Notes: generated from the letters alone by a model not told the origin. Numbered from the stretch's first letter, positions 18,171 through 27,551 are shown. The stretch: DNA of 64,000 nucleotides from Lachnospiraceae bacterium (GCA_004556565.1 SFGN01000011.1:5735-69734), one strand, 5' to 3'. Numbers and translations are program-made.

Positions 18171-18228
18171 CTATCATTTTATCACTTAACAATGATTATG
18201 TCTTTTGAATTATCAATCAATTTTGTTC
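18171..18228 (-). promoter_or_regulatory. Upstream region of the GH2 gene with shared sequence blocks
   Basis: Two blocks recur elsewhere. A 21-base block at 18208-18228 matches 19 of 21 bases at 22894-22914 upstream of the GH43 gene (core on the minus strand GAACAAARTTGAKTGATAA). A 15-base block at 18171-18185 is identical to the core of the tandem repeats upstream of the AAA ATPase (19771-19785 and 19805-19819). The first is a candidate operator for coordinated control of the glycosidases. Confidence 0.4.
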
Positions 18229-18280
18229 AAAATTTTATAGTATCTGATACTTTAAATTCAACCGGATAAATACGTAGAAA

Positions 18281-18318
18281 TCCCGGCTATCTGAAAATCA
18301 AATTCAAAATAGCCGGGA
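18281..18318 (-). terminator. Hairpin terminator after the AAA ATPase gene
   Basis: TCCCGGCTAT (18281-18290) pairs perfectly with ATAGCCGGGA (18309-18318) around an 18-base loop, 33 bases after the ATPase stop codon and before the GH2 promoter region. The following run is only ATTTC on the minus strand, so termination may be partial. Confidence 0.5.
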
Positions 18319-18350
18319 TGACCATGCTGTGCCCTGTCCGCCGACACCAC

Positions 18351-19703
18351 TCAGAGAAGCGGTGTCATGTAAAGCGGCAGAAAAACGATTCCTTCTTCTT
18401 CTTTCAAGTCGCCGGTATGCAAAACATATGGGATATAAGTCTGCTCTGCATACTTTTTTGTAAATTTTCGGAGAGATGTTAATGTATAATTTTTACCGGA
18501 CTTGACCTCGATAGGAGAAATATTGTGTCTGCTGCTGATTTTACTTCTGGCGATCAGAAAGTCGATTTCCATACGTGATTCACTGTCATCACGGGAAGGA
18601 TTCGAGTAGAAATACAGCTTATGTCCGCTCGCCGCAAGCATCTGTGCAACAATATTTTCCACGATCATTCCCTTGTTTACTTCCAGCTTATCGAACAGCA
18701 GTTTTTTATATATTTCTTCGCTGACAATCCCGTTTTCATCGAATGCATGACTGATCAGCAGACCTGTGTCACCCATGTAGCACTTTAATGTAAGACGATC
18801 CATATTCAGCTTCAGACCAACGGTTGGTTCCGTAGAATTGTAACAGATATTCGCGATCATTGCATCATCCAGCCAGAACAGGGCATCTTCATACTCGCGG
18901 AAACGTGCCTCCTTTTTCAACGATGACAGTTTAAATCTTTTTTCATGTTTCTGAAGCTGTGCAGGAATTTCATCAAAAATACTTTCAACCTTCATCTCGT
19001 AACCCTCTGCATGTTTGATAATATCCGCACGGTAGAGTGTAAGAATATCCCGCTTAATCCTGTCTACCTTATCAAAATCTCTCGTCCGGACGTATTCTTG
19101 TACAGCCTGAGGCATACCTCCGATAATCATGTACTGCCGAAAATAATCCATTGCTTTTCTATGCATAACCTGACCCATTGGTTTTTTCATCTCATAACAT
19201 TTTCTGATTATATCCATAAGCGTTTCGTTTTCCATTGCCCAAAGGAATTCCTCAAAATCCATTGGATGCATTTTAATATGACGTTCCTCAGATGGAATCA
19301 CGATGTCCCTGACATTCTTTTTAATCGACATCAGAGAACCGGTCTCCATATAATCATACCTGCCATCTGCAACGAGATACTTTATGGCCGCCCGGGCTTT
19401 GGGAAATAGTTGGACTTCATCAAAAATAATCAAAGATTCATGCTCATGCAATTTTACGTTGTAATAACCGGACAGGTACATAAAGAGAGTGTCCAGGTCA
19501 TTCAGGTAATGGATGAACAGATCTTTCACATCCTCATCAGCCCTGTTGAAGTCAATCAGAATGTATGTCTTATACTCAGCTTTTGCAAACGCTTCCGCAA
19601 TATAACTTTTACCGACACGGCGTGCTCCGTCAATCAAAAGGGCTGTTTTTCCCGCCCCATCCTTTTTCCACTTTTCAAGATCGGCATAAATTTTTCTTTT
19701 CAT
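18351..19703 (-). CDS. AAA_14/DUF4143 family ATPase
   Basis: The 450-residue protein has an N-terminal P-loop ATPase (Walker A GARRVGKS at 26-33, Walker B LIIFDEVQ at 91-98) and a C-terminal DUF4143 domain that resembles a restriction-type nuclease fold, with IDFLIARS and ISPIEVKSG (Asp, Glu-x-Lys pattern) near 385-410. Members are scattered in bacteria and archaea and behave like mobile accessory genes; their function is not established. AAGGAGTGCCTT precedes the ATG. The gene sits between the truncated end of the GH43 gene and the start of the GH2 gene, with a tandem-repeat promoter region of its own, as if inserted into the SLH locus. Confidence 0.85.
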   Translation of the reverse strand: MKRKIYADLEKWKKDGAGKTALLIDGARRVGKSYIAEAFAKAEYKTYILIDFNRADEDVKDLFIHYLNDLDTLFMYLSGYYNVKLHEHESLIIFDEVQLFPKARAAIKYLVADGRYDYMETGSLMSIKKNVRDIVIPSEERHIKMHPMDFEEFLWAMENETLMDIIRKCYEMKKPMGQVMHRKAMDYFRQYMIIGGMPQAVQEYVRTRDFDKVDRIKRDILTLYRADIIKHAEGYEMKVESIFDEIPAQLQKHEKRFKLSSLKKEARFREYEDALFWLDDAMIANICYNSTEPTVGLKLNMDRLTLKCYMGDTGLLISHAFDENGIVSEEIYKKLLFDKLEVNKGMIVENIVAQMLAASGHKLYFYSNPSRDDSESRMEIDFLIARSKISSRHNISPIEVKSGKNYTLTSLRKFTKKYAEQTYIPYVLHTGDLKEEEGIVFLPLYMTPLL

Positions 19704-19716
19704 AAGGCACTCCTTT

Positions 19717-19840
19717 CACAAAATCAAGATTTTCAGCAACCTTTTTATCACGTAATCAAGATTTTTGATACTATCATTTTATCACGTAATCAAGATTTTT
19801 GATACTATCATTTTATCACGTAATCAAGATTTTATACGCC
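19717..19840 (-). repeat. 34-bp tandem repeats upstream of the AAA ATPase
   Basis: Two full copies of a 34-base unit (19747-19780 and 19781-19814) are followed by a partial copy (19815-19833) and preceded by a degenerate one (19717-19746). Each contains TTGATTACGTGAT on the minus strand, and thus a possible -35-like box or an operator. They occupy exactly the space between the ATPase start and the broken end of the GH43 gene. Repeated operators of this kind would suit autoregulation. Confidence 0.6.
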
Positions 19841-20410
19841 TTATCTTATACCGGACAAAAATGCGCCGGCATCCGCCGGTGCATCCGGGAAACCTTCCAG
19901 GTTATCAGAAGCTGTCACATCATATCCTTCTGATTTTGCATAACGGTACAGAATTGCCGCGATCTGTTCCCTTGTGATATTATCTGCCGATCCAAACCTT
20001 CCTGTTGCCGTATATCCTGTGATGATCGTGTTATCATTTGCCCAGATTACTGCATCTGCGAACCAGTCATTTTCAGTCACATCCGGGAATCTGTTTTCAA
20101 ATTCCACTTCCGGCCCGCCCGCGATACGGTACAGAATAACTGCAAACTGTGCCCTTGCCAGTGTGTCCGATGCTCCGAATATACCGTTGCCGTAACCGCT
20201 CATGACATCATTGATATAGGTCCAGTTTGATGCGTCATAATACCAGTCGCCTTTGTTTACATCATCGTAAATCTTTTCAACACCATATACTGTCACCTTA
20301 ATGTCTGCACTCTTATCACCTGCTTTCGCAGTCACAACCGCCTCGCCCGGCCACAATGCTTTGATATTGCCGTCCGCATCTACGGTAAGCACCTTTTCAT
20401 CGGAGGAGGT
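19841..20410 (-). pseudogene. C-terminal end of broken GH43 enzyme: Big2 tail and truncated SLH modules
   Basis: This fragment continues the GH43 frame after an in-frame TGA at 20411-20413. Comparison with the related GH2-SLH protein (VEWSSSD against VA-stop-TSSD) shows the TGA stands where Trp is expected. It holds the end of the Big2 domain and two SLH repeats (LARAQ, ITREQ). The third repeat breaks off after EGFPDA and ends in a short unrelated tail where the ATPase repeat region starts. Loss of the third SLH repeat would also weaken wall anchoring. Confidence 0.75.
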
Positions 20411-22183
20411 TCATGCAACCTCATCTGCCCCGTCCGCATCCGCCGGTGTCACGATAACCTTCAATTGATTCTTCTTTCCTATTATCATGTTTGCTGAATC
20501 TGCATTGAAGGATACCGACTGTACAGGATTTTCCGGATTTTCTGTTTCTTTCTCCAATGCCGCCTCTGCATCTTCAAGAGCATTCAAAGCCTCATCGACC
20601 GCTTTCTGGGAGGAATGTTTATCCGCAAGAACTGCATTTGCATTATCCAGTGCTTTTGTAAGCGCGGCCACGGATTCTTCCGTATATTCCCCTGTATCTA
20701 TAGCTGACACTCTGTCTGCTGCCTCCTGCAGTTTTGTAAAATCAGCAGCCTCTCTCACCGTCAGATTATCCACATAACCGTTTCCTCCGGATACCCATGT
20801 GTAAATCTTTACCGTCTTTGTGTCTGCCCCGGTCGTAAACTTCATTTCAAAATCTGTCCACTCTGTCACTCCCGAAACCACGGAATATGCCAGTTTGCTT
20901 TCATTATCCGTTGTGTCTGTATAATCACTGTCCGGTGACAGAACCGCATAGATTTCTTTTCCGTCAACCTTTGCACCGATCCAGAAATGTGCACCCTCTC
21001 CCGGTTTTGCAGTTCCGGTTAATATATACTCTGTATTCGGGGAAACCATAATATACTGACTGATTCCATTTCCGTTTTCCACACAGTACTGTAACCCTTC
21101 CGGGGCATCAGTATTTCCAATTGATGCCGCACTGTCAGTATTCCAGGCGACCAGTCCTTTTTCAAAGCCTCCATTGATCAGCAGAGTATCTTTTGCCCCA
21201 AGGTCTTCCAATGTCCAGTCACTATAATTCCTGAGTGCGATCCTTTTATCTGTTCCAAATTCGACCGGGAGCCATACATAACGGGAATCACTCAGCTCCC
21301 CGCCGTTTACCCCTGAATAATACCAACGGTCTCCCATGTAAATGTATTTGCCTTTCTCCGCATCCACAGGAATGACACAGGTACTCTGCGTGTCAAATGT
21401 CGTGCCTGATGTATCTCCGATACACGGGTCGCCTTTCGTCGTCCACGGACCAAGCGGTGTATCGGCTACAGCATACTGTGCCTGATTCGGATACCATCCG
21501 GTACATCCGGAGGTTATCGTATAATATGTCCCGTCATACAGGAACATTGCCGAAGCCTCTCTTGACTGGTTAATGAAGTTTCTTGTGTAATCCACGCCTT
21601 CCACAGCCACATCCGGGTCTGTGCCAGGTCCGGTATAATCGGCATTCAGCTTTCCGACATAGGTGGTCCTGTTCATCTCGCTGGAGTAACTGATATATGC
21701 AGTACCGTCCGTATCCACAAACAGATTCATGTCACGCACCGCTCCCGGATGATCCTCCAAAGCTTCATAGTCCGCTTTCTCGCTATAGTATAAATCATAG
21801 GTACCGAGCAATTTAAACGGTCCGTAAGGGGTGTCGGAAAGCCGGCCTTCGTAATCACCGTACAACGTTTTAAAATATTCATCCTCAGTGAATATGGAAA
21901 GATTTGTCCCGTTTTTACCATATTCTTCGTCAGAGACCGGAATACTTCTAAATACAATTCCTTCATCAGTCCAATTATACAAATCTTCCGATGTATACAG
22001 ATGAATTCCTGTTACCGGACGGTAGCCTCTGCTTCTGTCTTCACCATACCAGTAATATTTTGTCACGCCATCCACCGTAAGTTTCTGAACCTGACCTCCA
22101 TGTGCCTGGATTCTGTTTCCATTGTTATCAAACTGGGGTGCTCCTGTGGTTCCCGTAAAAGAAGCTCTCTTCCCATGCTCCAC
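20411..22183 (-). pseudogene. Central part of broken GH43 surface glycosidase
   Basis: This 590-codon frame holds a family 43 five-bladed propeller (about residues 10-335), with QAHGG, the YYWYGEDR strand, YISYSSE and a TSGCTGWYPNQ segment. It resembles exo-galactanase-like GH43 enzymes. A lectin-like beta-sandwich (INGGFEKGLVAWN onward, about 345-490), a FIVAR helical repeat (about 495-555) and the start of a Big2 domain follow. There is no signal peptide here: secretion information is on the preceding fragment in another frame. The frame ends at the TGA described for the next fragment. Substrate is inferred only from family resemblance. Confidence 0.8.
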
Positions 22184-22803
22184 CAGCCTGTACAGCCTGC
22201 AAGAATCTGATGCTCACCTGCCGGAAGCGTCAGTTTATAAGTAATATCCGCACCTGAATGTGCCCACCAGCCGCCCTGGTAGGGATTGAAAAGGTCTGAC
22301 TGTCCGTATCCGGTCATGTCGACAGAATCTCCCGATGCCCCCACAGAGCTCGAATAGCCCCAGTTGTTTGTACCCGTCTTTTTCTGATCAGCCGCATCCG
22401 CATTCAGAAGATCCGCGCCGAGGGCAACCGCATTCTTCCATGTTTCAGACTGTGTATTGTTACAATCGATCATATATTCCAGATTTTCAGGAATAATCTG
22501 CACTTCCGCCACTGCCTGTATGTCACTATTTTCTATCGTGCCCGTTACCGTCACACATTTAAACGGGTCAGCGTCAAATTCTACTCCCTCCAGATTCCAT
22601 GCCACAGGCTCTTCTGAGACTCCTGTTTCTGTCGTAACGGTTACTTTTTCCGGCAATTCCGGTGTCTGCCCCGGATGAACTGCCGCTGTTACTTTCTCCG
22701 GCTCTGCCGCCAGCACGGTACGGGATGATGTCGGCAATGCAATTCCAGTAACTATAAGCACTGCAGCCGTCGCTGCCGCAATTATTCTTTTTCCCTTTCG
22801 CAT
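22063..22803 (-). pseudogene. N-terminal part of broken GH43 enzyme: signal peptide and Ig-like domain
   Basis: An AGGAGG site lies seven bases before the ATG at 22803, starting MRKGKRIIAAATAAVLIVTG, a clear signal peptide. A Big4-type Ig-like domain follows (HPGQTPELPEKV to VTVTGTI), then a sugar-binding-like region containing GWWAHSGADITYKL and ILAGCTGWW. Just after that segment the reading changes frame: the tail to 22063 is out of register and the GH43 propeller begins at about 22180 in another frame. A deletion at this junction is more likely than a one-base shift, because the linker seen in relatives seems to be missing. Confidence 0.75.
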
Positions 22804-22893
22804 ATACATTCCTCCTGCCCAAAACAATGGATATCTATGTAAAATATTGCTATCGTCTGTAATAATATCACACTTTTTTTGTTTGTTCTTTAC

Positions 22894-22914
22894 AATTATC
22901 ACTCAACTTTGTTC
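22894..22914 (-). promoter_or_regulatory. Conserved block upstream of the GH43 gene
   Basis: Nineteen of 21 bases match the block at 18208-18228 before the GH2 gene, at a similar distance from the start codon (91 against 69 bases). It is a candidate regulator-binding site or shared promoter element for the SLH glycosidases. Confidence 0.4.
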
Positions 22915-22943
22915 GATTTTTTATCATAAGTTACAGTTTACAC

Positions 22944-23138
22944 TTGCAACGTGGATATTACGTGGATGTATGTGTTGTCTATGACCGCACCGCTGGCGGT
23001 AAGATTCAAAAGGAAATCGACTTCCTGGTAAATGATGCGGATAAGAAAATCCATATCCAGCCCGCTTTCAGGGAGCACTCATGCAAGAGGCAGCCTCATG
23101 AGTCTGTGCCAGTCCTGCCATACAAAAATAAACCATGA
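22944..23138 (+). pseudogene. Remnant of a second DUF4143-type ATPase (C-terminal fragment)
   Basis: The plus-strand frame reads RGYYVDVCVVYDRTAGG then KEIDFLVNDADKKIHIQPAF. This is the nuclease-like core of DUF4143 proteins (strand, acidic residue, hydrophobic DFLV strand, IQ segment). The N-terminal ATPase is missing and the last third is unrelated sequence. No ribosome-binding site fits. It is probably the leftover of an insertion related to, but not the same as, the intact ATPase at 18351-19703, and on the opposite strand. Confidence 0.55.
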
Positions 23139-23198
23139 CCTTGGGGACAAATAAAAGAGGTCATCCCCAAAGTGTAGGAACGACCTCTCGCGACCGTA

Positions 23199-24110
23199 TT
23201 ACGGCTGAATGTCGAACATCGCCATCAGCCTTTTGAATGTGTCTTGTCCGTCCAGACAGGTATCTGTCAGATAGCCTTTTTCCATTTCCCACTCAGAGAG
23301 CCCACGGTAATAGAACATCTTTTTGAAATCCTCAATGATAAACGGTACGATGCCGAACCGCAGGCATTCTTTCAGTGCGATCAGCCGACCAACTCTGCCG
23401 TTGCCGTCCTGGAATGGATGGATGCGCTCAAATTCGTAGTGGAAACGGATGATGTCGTTTATCGTAACGGCATTCAGCGATTCGTAATCGGAAAGCAGTG
23501 CTTTCACATGAGCGGGCACATCCTTCGGCTTTGCGGTTTCACGACCGCCGACAACGTTTGCGCGTTTTTTATAGTCACCAACGGCAAACCACGCAAGAGT
23601 CGAGTCCTTGGTGCTTTGCTTCAGGATGCGGTGCAGCTCCTTGATGATATCCTCGGTCAGCGGTTCTTCCGCATGGTCAATCACATAGTCAATGGCACGG
23701 AAATGATTAACTGTCTCGATAATATCATCGACAGGAATCCCTTCCCCGGCATCTACGGTATTCGTTTCAAAAATCAGTCTGGTTTGATCCTCGCTGAGCT
23801 TGCTGCCCTCAATGTGGTTGGAATTGTAGGTCATACGCACCTGCAGCTCATGGTACAGGCCACCCGGCATACGGATGCTCTTTTCATCCCGCAGCGTTTG
23901 CAGCAAGACGTTGTCCGTAATACTCCGGCAGAGTTCTTCCGGCTTGCAGTCCAGAAACGCAGCAATTTTCGACAGCACGCGGTCTGCGATCTTCTCGCCG
24001 CGACCAATTTTTGCAATCGTTCGGGAAGAAATACCAAGCTCCTCTGTAAGTGCAGTCTTTGTAAGCCCTCTGTCGTTCAACTTCTGTATAAGTCCTTCAT
24101 AAGAAATCAT
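23199..24110 (-). CDS. Fic-domain protein with N-terminal helix-turn-helix
   Basis: The 303-residue protein begins with an XRE-type helix-turn-helix (about 1-65) and continues as a Fic domain. The catalytic loop HPFQDGNGRVGR (211-222) is complete, with the His needed for AMP transfer. An (S/T)xxxEG inhibitory motif, SNHIEG (97-102), lies before the Fic core, so it is a class II, self-inhibited enzyme. Fic proteins usually AMPylate partner proteins. GAGG lies eight bases before the ATG at 24110; an upstream GTG at 24119 is less suitable. It stands alone in an island between the GH43 and GH123 genes, with remnants on both sides, consistent with lateral transfer. Confidence 0.88.
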   Translation of the reverse strand: MISYEGLIQKLNDRGLTKTALTEELGISSRTIAKIGRGEKIADRVLSKIAAFLDCKPEELCRSITDNVLLQTLRDEKSIRMPGGLYHELQVRMTYNSNHIEGSKLSEDQTRLIFETNTVDAGEGIPVDDIIETVNHFRAIDYVIDHAEEPLTEDIIKELHRILKQSTKDSTLAWFAVGDYKKRANVVGGRETAKPKDVPAHVKALLSDYESLNAVTINDIIRFHYEFERIHPFQDGNGRVGRLIALKECLRFGIVPFIIEDFKKMFYYRGLSEWEMEKGYLTDTCLDGQDTFKRLMAMFDIQP

Positions 24111-24434
24111 GATGCTCACCTCTTTCCTTTACTTATTATAGCCATTTTTATTTAAAATGTAAAGGCACGGCGATAAAAAAGTAAAGGTAGGGACGGTCAA
24201 ATCTCTACGACCCTCTCGGTCGGGCAACGACCCGGCGGCAGAAAACTTGAAGTGCTGGATATTCCCAAAATCGAGGGGGTTGAAATGCCGAAGCCCCATG
24301 ATCTTCTCTCTGCCGGGCGGCGGAATGGCAGCGTCCTACAGCGGCAGGAGTTTCTATCAACCGTGAGGTTCTTATTATGTTCGGGTGCGAACTAATGTCA
24401 TGACATTGGATGTTAAACAGTAACTGTCAGAAAA
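24111..24434. other. Gene-free stretch with an unidentified coding remnant
   Basis: No complete gene is present. On the plus strand about 24215-24390 reads as a short open segment (GRKLEVLDIPKIEGVEMP then KPHDLLSAGRR) with no start, ribosome-binding site or recognisable family. It may be debris of a mobile element that carried the Fic gene and ATPase remnant. I could not assign it. Confidence 0.3.
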
Positions 24435-24469
24435 GAGGCAGCCCCCTTTTCAGGTGACTGCCTCCAACA
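24435..24469 (-). terminator. Intrinsic terminator of the GH123-SLH gene
   Basis: GAGGCAG (24458-24464 on the minus strand reading) pairs with CTGCCTC (24435-24441) and is followed by TTTTCTG, about 55 bases after the stop codon at 24523. Confidence 0.65.
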
Positions 24470-24522
24470 CATTACTTTCAACTATACACTTTTAATTTCG
24501 GTTCTTAAGACACTATTTCGGT

Positions 24523-27468
24523 TTATTTCTCCTCGCCTGCGGATTCTGAAGCTTCCGTACATCCGATATATCGGCTGATAATTGTTGCACATACCGCTCT
24601 GTTTGTATTCCCCTGCGGCAGCAGCATTCTGGTCTGTCCGTCACCGGTGATAATACCTCTGTCAGTACACCATTTCATTGCATCTTTTGCAAACACACTA
24701 ACCTTCCCTGCATCCGGGAAATCATCCAGCTCTTTTTCGGCTGACACATCGTACTTTTTGTACTTTGCGTACCGATACATCATAACCGCCATCTGCTCAC
24801 GGGTAATCTTATCCGAAGGGCCGAACATTCCGGTATCTGTATAACCGGTCACAATGCCTGTGCCGGCAGCCCATGAAACTGCGTCTGTATACCACGTTTC
24901 GCCCGGTACATCCGGAAATGTATCTTCATATTTCGTTGCCGGCGATCCTTCCATGCGGTAAAGAATCACTGCAAACTGTGCCCTTGCCAGATTTTCTGAA
25001 GGTCCAAAAACAGTCTCGCTTAATCCTGTCATCAGATTCTTTATATAAACATCACAGACATAATTATAAAACCAGTCATCATTCGCCACATCCGTAAACG
25101 GAAGTTCCGGATTTTCGGGATCCGGATTTGGATCCGGATCTGGATCAGGATCCGGATCTGGCCCCGGCTTCTGCGCTTCCAGATATTCTTTTGAAAGTTC
25201 AAGAATCTGTGTACGCATGCGGTTTGCCTCGCTGATGGCAAGCAAGCGGTCCTCTTCCGTCGCCGGTACGGCACTTCCGTAACCATTATTCCCCTTTGCC
25301 GGACGTTCCAGAGATTTCACAAGTGCATCCACTTTATCACTCAATTCCTGTGAACATGACATCAGATATTTTGCCTTATTAATATCCCTGATGCCTTTTT
25401 TCATCATTTCATAACGCGGCGTGCTGTAGAAATAATCAGAATTTTCACTGCTGTCCTTTTCCACAGGATAAATAAACCAGCCGTCGCCCGGCTCCCAGTA
25501 TTTATACGTCACATCTGTAAGGGGATCTTCTACCCAGTTGTCCCACGCCCAGCGCATGTAACCGTCCATCCCCAAGCTCATACTGTACCACATTACCCAC
25601 ATATTATCCGCGGGCTCGGAAATCGTAAAGTTACTCGGATAATCTCCCGTGCAGGTATAGAGCGTCGTCGTCAGTCCCAGTGCTTTTCTGTGGGAGGTGA
25701 GTGCCTGCATCTGTGCTACATCCGTTATATTGCCCTGGTTGATAGAGATATCATCAATCCGGTCTGTAAAATCATAATATTCCGGTGCCGCATAATTCAG
25801 AGCTGATGAAATCTTAAAATGCTTTCCCTCACTGTTTGTCACAGACTCAATCAATGCTACAGCAGGATTCAGCTGCTCAAGGCTTCTCTCATCCATGGAA
25901 ATATACGTCATATCGAACCAGCCTTTTTCCTCGGAATGTTCCAGGAAATCATTCAAAAATATTGTCCATATTTCCGTCCATTCCGTACTGCCCGGCGTAT
26001 ATGAACGTGTGACGGTCTGCGCTGATGCCTCATCGTACCAGGCAACCTGATTATTCCACGGAACAATACTGTAGCACTTAATCTGACCGATTCCTTCCTC
26101 AGGATTAAGTACACCACATGAAATCTGGAAGTTGATCCATGCATCATACCATGTATAATCAAATTCCATAGTTCCGTCAGCTTTTTTCGTCCATTTCACC
26201 ATAGACGGGTCAGAATAGTAGGACTGATGATTCCAGGCCTCTTCCACGATATTTGCAACCACATCATGCCCGCCCATTGACTCATATTCTTTCATGGAGG
26301 CACGCATGTATTTGAAATGCTCTTCTGTAAAATAGTCTTCTTCAGCTACGCCATAATAATTTGCCACAGAAAACGGATGCTGCCAGACCTGAATCTGCGT
26401 TCCTGTTTCTGCTGCCCCCGGCTGAAGCAAATCCAGCACCTCAAACTGATAGGAGAAGATCTGAGATGTTTCCAGTTCATCCGCCGTCAGAGTGATCGTC
26501 CCTTTGTAAATTCCCGGTTTTGCATCCTCCGGTATCGTGATGGAAATCCAGGCTGACTGTACGGTATTCGGTTCGATATCAGTCGCTCCGTTCTTATAAA
26601 TCACATCCGGAAATGCTTTGGCCGGAGCCGACGGATTACCTCTGCCGATATTGGCATTTACATCTTTGAGCCAGCGTATCTCAACATATTCAGAACTGAT
26701 AGTGCCGTTTTCATCTGAAAAATCACTCGCCGCAAGTTTAACATTGTGTACGGTCTCATCACCGGATAATGTGACGATTTTTGAAACCAGTTCATCTCCC
26801 CGCCATGCAATATCCTCCCATGATGTGTTCTGCACCGCCTCCTGCACCAGACTGTCGTAATCCTCCTGTGTTGTCTGTTCATCCACAGAGCCGACATATG
26901 CGTCCAGAATTTCTACTTGTGGCAGCTCGCCGTGATAAACCGTAACAGAATCCAGCTGCATAGCTTTTGTATTGGTTTCTGCCTGCTTTACTACCTTAAG
27001 TACATGCTCACCGTCCGGCAGGTCTGTCTTTTCAAACAGCTTCTGTTTATGGACAGTAGAACCTGATTCCTGATTTGAATGCATTTCCCCGACTTTCACG
27101 TCGTCAATATACACATCACAGTTTGCATGTGCAGTATTAATGCTTCCGTGCAGTTCAATTCCTGTCCCGATAAAACGCATTGTATAATAATCTCCTGTTC
27201 CCTCTTCACCGCTGATACTGTAGTAATCAGTGCCATCATAAAACAAATCAGGATATCCTGACTCCGCATACCAGTGTTCCGACGGCTCATACTGGATTTT
27301 AAATAATTCATTACTCCATGTCCTGGCTGAGTCATCGATTGTCATAGTGTACACTGTTCCTTCAGCAGCTTCTGTCTCCGAAGCCGGAGCTGACGGAATC
27401 ACCATTGACGATACCATCATGGCAGACAAAACTGCCGCAAACAACCTTTTCATTTTTCGCTGCTTCAT
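24523..27468 (-). CDS. Secreted GH123-like (DUF4091) glycosidase with SLH anchor
   Basis: This is the one intact member of the surface glycosidase trio, 981 residues. A signal peptide (MKQRKMKRLFAAVLSAMMVSS) leads to a beta-sandwich carbohydrate-binding region (about 35-190), an Ig-like linker, and a DUF4091/GH123-type barrel (about 350-740) that includes the adjacent acidic pair in YISMDERS. GH123 enzymes release N-acetylgalactosamine with substrate assistance, so a host or bacterial amino-sugar glycan is a reasonable target. A Pro-Asp repeat linker precedes three SLH repeats. GAGGG stands eight bases before the ATG at 27468; the frame stays open further upstream into trmL, but that extension has no site. 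Unlike its neighbours it has no visible lesion. Confidence 0.85.
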   Translation of the reverse strand: MKQRKMKRLFAAVLSAMMVSSMVIPSAPASETEAAEGTVYTMTIDDSARTWSNELFKIQYEPSEHWYAESGYPDLFYDGTDYYSISGEEGTGDYYTMRFIGTGIELHGSINTAHANCDVYIDDVKVGEMHSNQESGSTVHKQKLFEKTDLPDGEHVLKVVKQAETNTKAMQLDSVTVYHGELPQVEILDAYVGSVDEQTTQEDYDSLVQEAVQNTSWEDIAWRGDELVSKIVTLSGDETVHNVKLAASDFSDENGTISSEYVEIRWLKDVNANIGRGNPSAPAKAFPDVIYKNGATDIEPNTVQSAWISITIPEDAKPGIYKGTITLTADELETSQIFSYQFEVLDLLQPGAAETGTQIQVWQHPFSVANYYGVAEEDYFTEEHFKYMRASMKEYESMGGHDVVANIVEEAWNHQSYYSDPSMVKWTKKADGTMEFDYTWYDAWINFQISCGVLNPEEGIGQIKCYSIVPWNNQVAWYDEASAQTVTRSYTPGSTEWTEIWTIFLNDFLEHSEEKGWFDMTYISMDERSLEQLNPAVALIESVTNSEGKHFKISSALNYAAPEYYDFTDRIDDISINQGNITDVAQMQALTSHRKALGLTTTLYTCTGDYPSNFTISEPADNMWVMWYSMSLGMDGYMRWAWDNWVEDPLTDVTYKYWEPGDGWFIYPVEKDSSENSDYFYSTPRYEMMKKGIRDINKAKYLMSCSQELSDKVDALVKSLERPAKGNNGYGSAVPATEEDRLLAISEANRMRTQILELSKEYLEAQKPGPDPDPDPDPDPNPDPENPELPFTDVANDDWFYNYVCDVYIKNLMTGLSETVFGPSENLARAQFAVILYRMEGSPATKYEDTFPDVPGETWYTDAVSWAAGTGIVTGYTDTGMFGPSDKITREQMAVMMYRYAKYKKYDVSAEKELDDFPDAGKVSVFAKDAMKWCTDRGIITGDGQTRMLLPQGNTNRAVCATIISRYIGCTEASESAGEEK

Positions 27469-27551
27469 TCCTTTTCCCTCCCGTGTCTCAGATACACGCT
27501 TTCCTGCCCGCCGCTGCCGACGATGCAAATGTTTTTTAATAGCATCCGCCG

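Noticed and set aside
15913..20413. Reassignment of TGA to tryptophan
   Set aside because: TGA is used as a normal stop by intact genes here (for example the ktrA and phosphopantetheinyl transferase genes in ATGA overlaps), and only one of the two in-frame TGAs clearly replaces Trp.
23244..24155. Long open frame on the plus strand opposite the Fic gene (about 300 codons)
   Set aside because: It is an antisense shadow: no family resemblance, no ribosome-binding site, and the Fic motif is on the other strand.
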